Source: Melioribacteraceae bacterium (GTDB lineage: Bacteria; Bacteroidota; Ignavibacteria; Ignavibacteriales; Melioribacteraceae). Taken from it: a stretch of DNA of 64,000 nucleotides. The notes beneath the pieces are model-generated. The model was given only the letters and a program-made list of their open reading frames with translations, ran no database searches and was not told where the DNA came from. Made by a program: the position numbers and the translations under genes. Positions within the stretch are counted from its first letter, which is position 1. Each line of letters opens with the position of its first letter. Positions 62,895 to 64,000 of the stretch are shown here, one piece after another. The DNA lies in NCBI GenBank assembly GCA_030584085.1, contig CP129490.1, forward strand, positions 2,885,511 through 2,949,510. The letters are read 5' to 3'.

Positions 62895-62926
62895 ACAAAA
62901 ATACAGCGCTTCCGAGGAAACGCTGC
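62895..62926 (-). terminator. Rho-independent terminator of the TonB receptor gene
   Basis: On the minus strand AGCGTTTC pairs with GAAGCGCT (one G-T) around CTCG, flanked by GCAG on the left and a T-rich ATTTTTGTT tail. It separates the receptor from the phytase operon. Confidence 0.75.
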
Positions 62927-62955
62927 ATTAACCACACAAAGGAAGGGATGAAATT

Positions 62956-64000
62956 TTACATATTATATTTGAAACCGGCCTGCAGCCACCATGAATAATA
63001 TTCACGTTGAATTGGTCTGTTCTCATTGCCCAGATAAAAATTAAGGGGAGCATTATTAAGATTTACCAATTGTAAATAGGCATTAAAACCACTGAAAATT
63101 TCTTGGTTTGCAGAGAAGTCAAATTGGATATGATCTTTGTAATAAATATCATGTTCGGAATCTTCACCAACTTCAGAAATAAAACTGTCTTGATAGTTTA
63201 GACTGATTTGTGCCGTGAAACCAGATTTCTGATAACTTAAAGCTAAGTTGGCAGTACTTCCGGCCTGACCGGGTAATGTAGCGTTTTCTCTTCCTGGCAT
63301 ATCTGCTGTTGATTTAGTATATGTGTAGTTTGCATAGATTCCAAACCCATCAAGAAAACCCGGTAAGAAACTTAGTTGTTGTTGCCAATTAATTTCAAAT
63401 CCGAGGATTGTAGCCGGTTCTGCATCTTCAGGCTGCCAAGGCTGAATAATTTCATAACCGTCATAAATTCCACCTTCTTGTTCTATTACGGTTGGATATA
63501 TAGCATCTTCTAATATCTTATAAAAAACTCCACCGGATACAACACCGATACCTGAGAAGTAATGTTCTGCTAGTAAATCAAATCCGTATGCTGTAGTCGG
63601 TACTAGATCTGCATTACCTCTTTCAATTTCTTCATCTTCATGCAATACGATGCTGAAAGGAACCATATGTTCGTAATGCGGTCTAGCTAAACCACTTGTA
63701 AACGCAGCACGTAAATTAGTTCTATCCGAAATTGTATATTTTAGATGAACTGACGGTAGGATATGATTATGAGATTTGTCTGCAGATACTTTATTTGTTT
63801 CTACATAATCACCCTCATCATCAAAAATAACTTCATTGCCTGTGTAGGATGTTGTAGATATTTCATCTCTAATACCGGCAAGAATCATAAGATTATCAAA
63901 GTTTATTGTAGTCATCAAATAAAATGCATAGATATCTTCGGTGGCATCGTACGTAGCTGCATCGGAGTCTTCCCTGCTTAATTCTCCTACAAGATCCCCA
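62956..64000 (-). CDS. TonB-dependent receptor, C-terminal part (5' end outside the window)
   Basis: The frame is open to the window edge, so the TTG at 63918 is not the start. The visible 347 or so residues are a beta-barrel of alternating strands with typical phrases (NLRAAFTSGLARPHYEHMVP, GFDLLAEHYF, TKSTADMPGRENATLPGQAG) and a C-terminal aromatic end (LQAGFKYNM). It should be the barrel of an outer-membrane receptor. Its neighbour phytase suggests phytate or inositol phosphates as cargo, but this is context only. Confidence 0.85.
   Translation of the reverse strand, partial: GDLVGELSREDSDAATYDATEDIYAFYLMTTINFDNLMILAGIRDEISTTSYTGNEVIFDDEGDYVETNKVSADKSHNHILPSVHLKYTISDRTNLRAAFTSGLARPHYEHMVPFSIVLHEDEEIERGNADLVPTTAYGFDLLAEHYFSGIGVVSGGVFYKILEDAIYPTVIEQEGGIYDGYEIIQPWQPEDAEPATILGFEINWQQQLSFLPGFLDGFGIYANYTYTKSTADMPGRENATLPGQAGSTANLALSYQKSGFTAQISLNYQDSFISEVGEDSEHDIYYKDHIQFDFSANQEIFSGFNAYLQLVNLNNAPLNFYLGNENRPIQREYYSWWLQAGFKYNM

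Overview
The window looks like chromosome of an AT-rich member of the Bacteroidota/Chlorobi group, most likely an Ignavibacteria-type organism. Four large secreted proteins and one C39-like protein end in type IX secretion (T9SS) type A sorting domains with the SLSQNYPNPFNP-like start. Several genes are preceded by the Bacteroidota-type promoter (TTTG ... TAnnTTTG, clearest before rpsT). Starts are often coupled as TAATG, and Shine-Dalgarno sequences are present but not universal. No rRNA, tRNA, CRISPR array, integrase or transposase gene was seen. Short palindromic repeats of several unrelated families are common in the gaps, and some lie inside genes.

Layout. 1-2.2 kb: end of a nonulosonic-acid (NeuB/KdsC-like) gene pair and a sterol-desaturase-family membrane oxygenase. 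2.2-5 kb: a secreted M43 metalloprotease and a DUF4139 protein. 5.5-8.3 kb: an NtrB/NtrC-like two-component pair. 8.7-18 kb: a tandem array of four paralogous T9SS cargo proteins, two of them extended by an Asp-box propeller and an Ig-like domain. 18.1-20.4 kb: a TonB-dependent receptor. 20.5-26.6 kb: a tightly packed six-gene operon (hybrid kinase, specialised NusG, YhaM-type nuclease, TPR protein, sirtuin, PP2C/SpoIIE phosphatase). 26.7-28.2 kb: queE-queD and rpsT. 28.3-33.4 kb: a GlmU-like transferase, a four-gene operon with a cysteine-bearing PAS kinase, a cold-shock gene and small proteins. 33.4-43 kb: a ten-gene carotenoid operon on the minus strand. 43.2-50.3 kb: a large sensor kinase, prfC and a C39-like T9SS protein. 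50.5-64 kb: an aldo/keto reductase, then a catabolic region with a glycyl radical enzyme and its activase, an AraC regulator, a Gfo/Idh/MocA dehydrogenase, a GH92 mannosidase, a PHP hydrolase, a monooxygenase-fold protein, a UxaE-type epimerase, a beta-propeller phytase and the C-terminal part of a TonB receptor.

How the parts work together. The carotenoid operon carries phytoene synthase, desaturases, a CrtYcd-type cyclase, a CruF-type hydratase, a CrtW-type ketolase, a glycosyltransferase and an acyltransferase. Together these predict a monocyclic keto-carotenoid glycoside ester. The right-hand end looks like import and breakdown of phosphorylated or sugar-derived substrates (TonB receptor, phytase, uronate epimerase, mannosidase), with an anaerobic glycyl-radical step under an AraC-type regulator.

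The strongest oddities are listed here. (i) Palindromic repeat DNA is carried in frame inside T9SS sorting domains. (ii) The long paralogues of the array have interleaved domains. (iii) A sirtuin gene and a PP2C phosphatase gene lie in one frame, separated by a single amber codon with only a TTG start. (iv) The glycyl radical enzyme has a Gly-Cys-Gly-Glu active-site motif, and its activase lacks one expected cluster cysteine.
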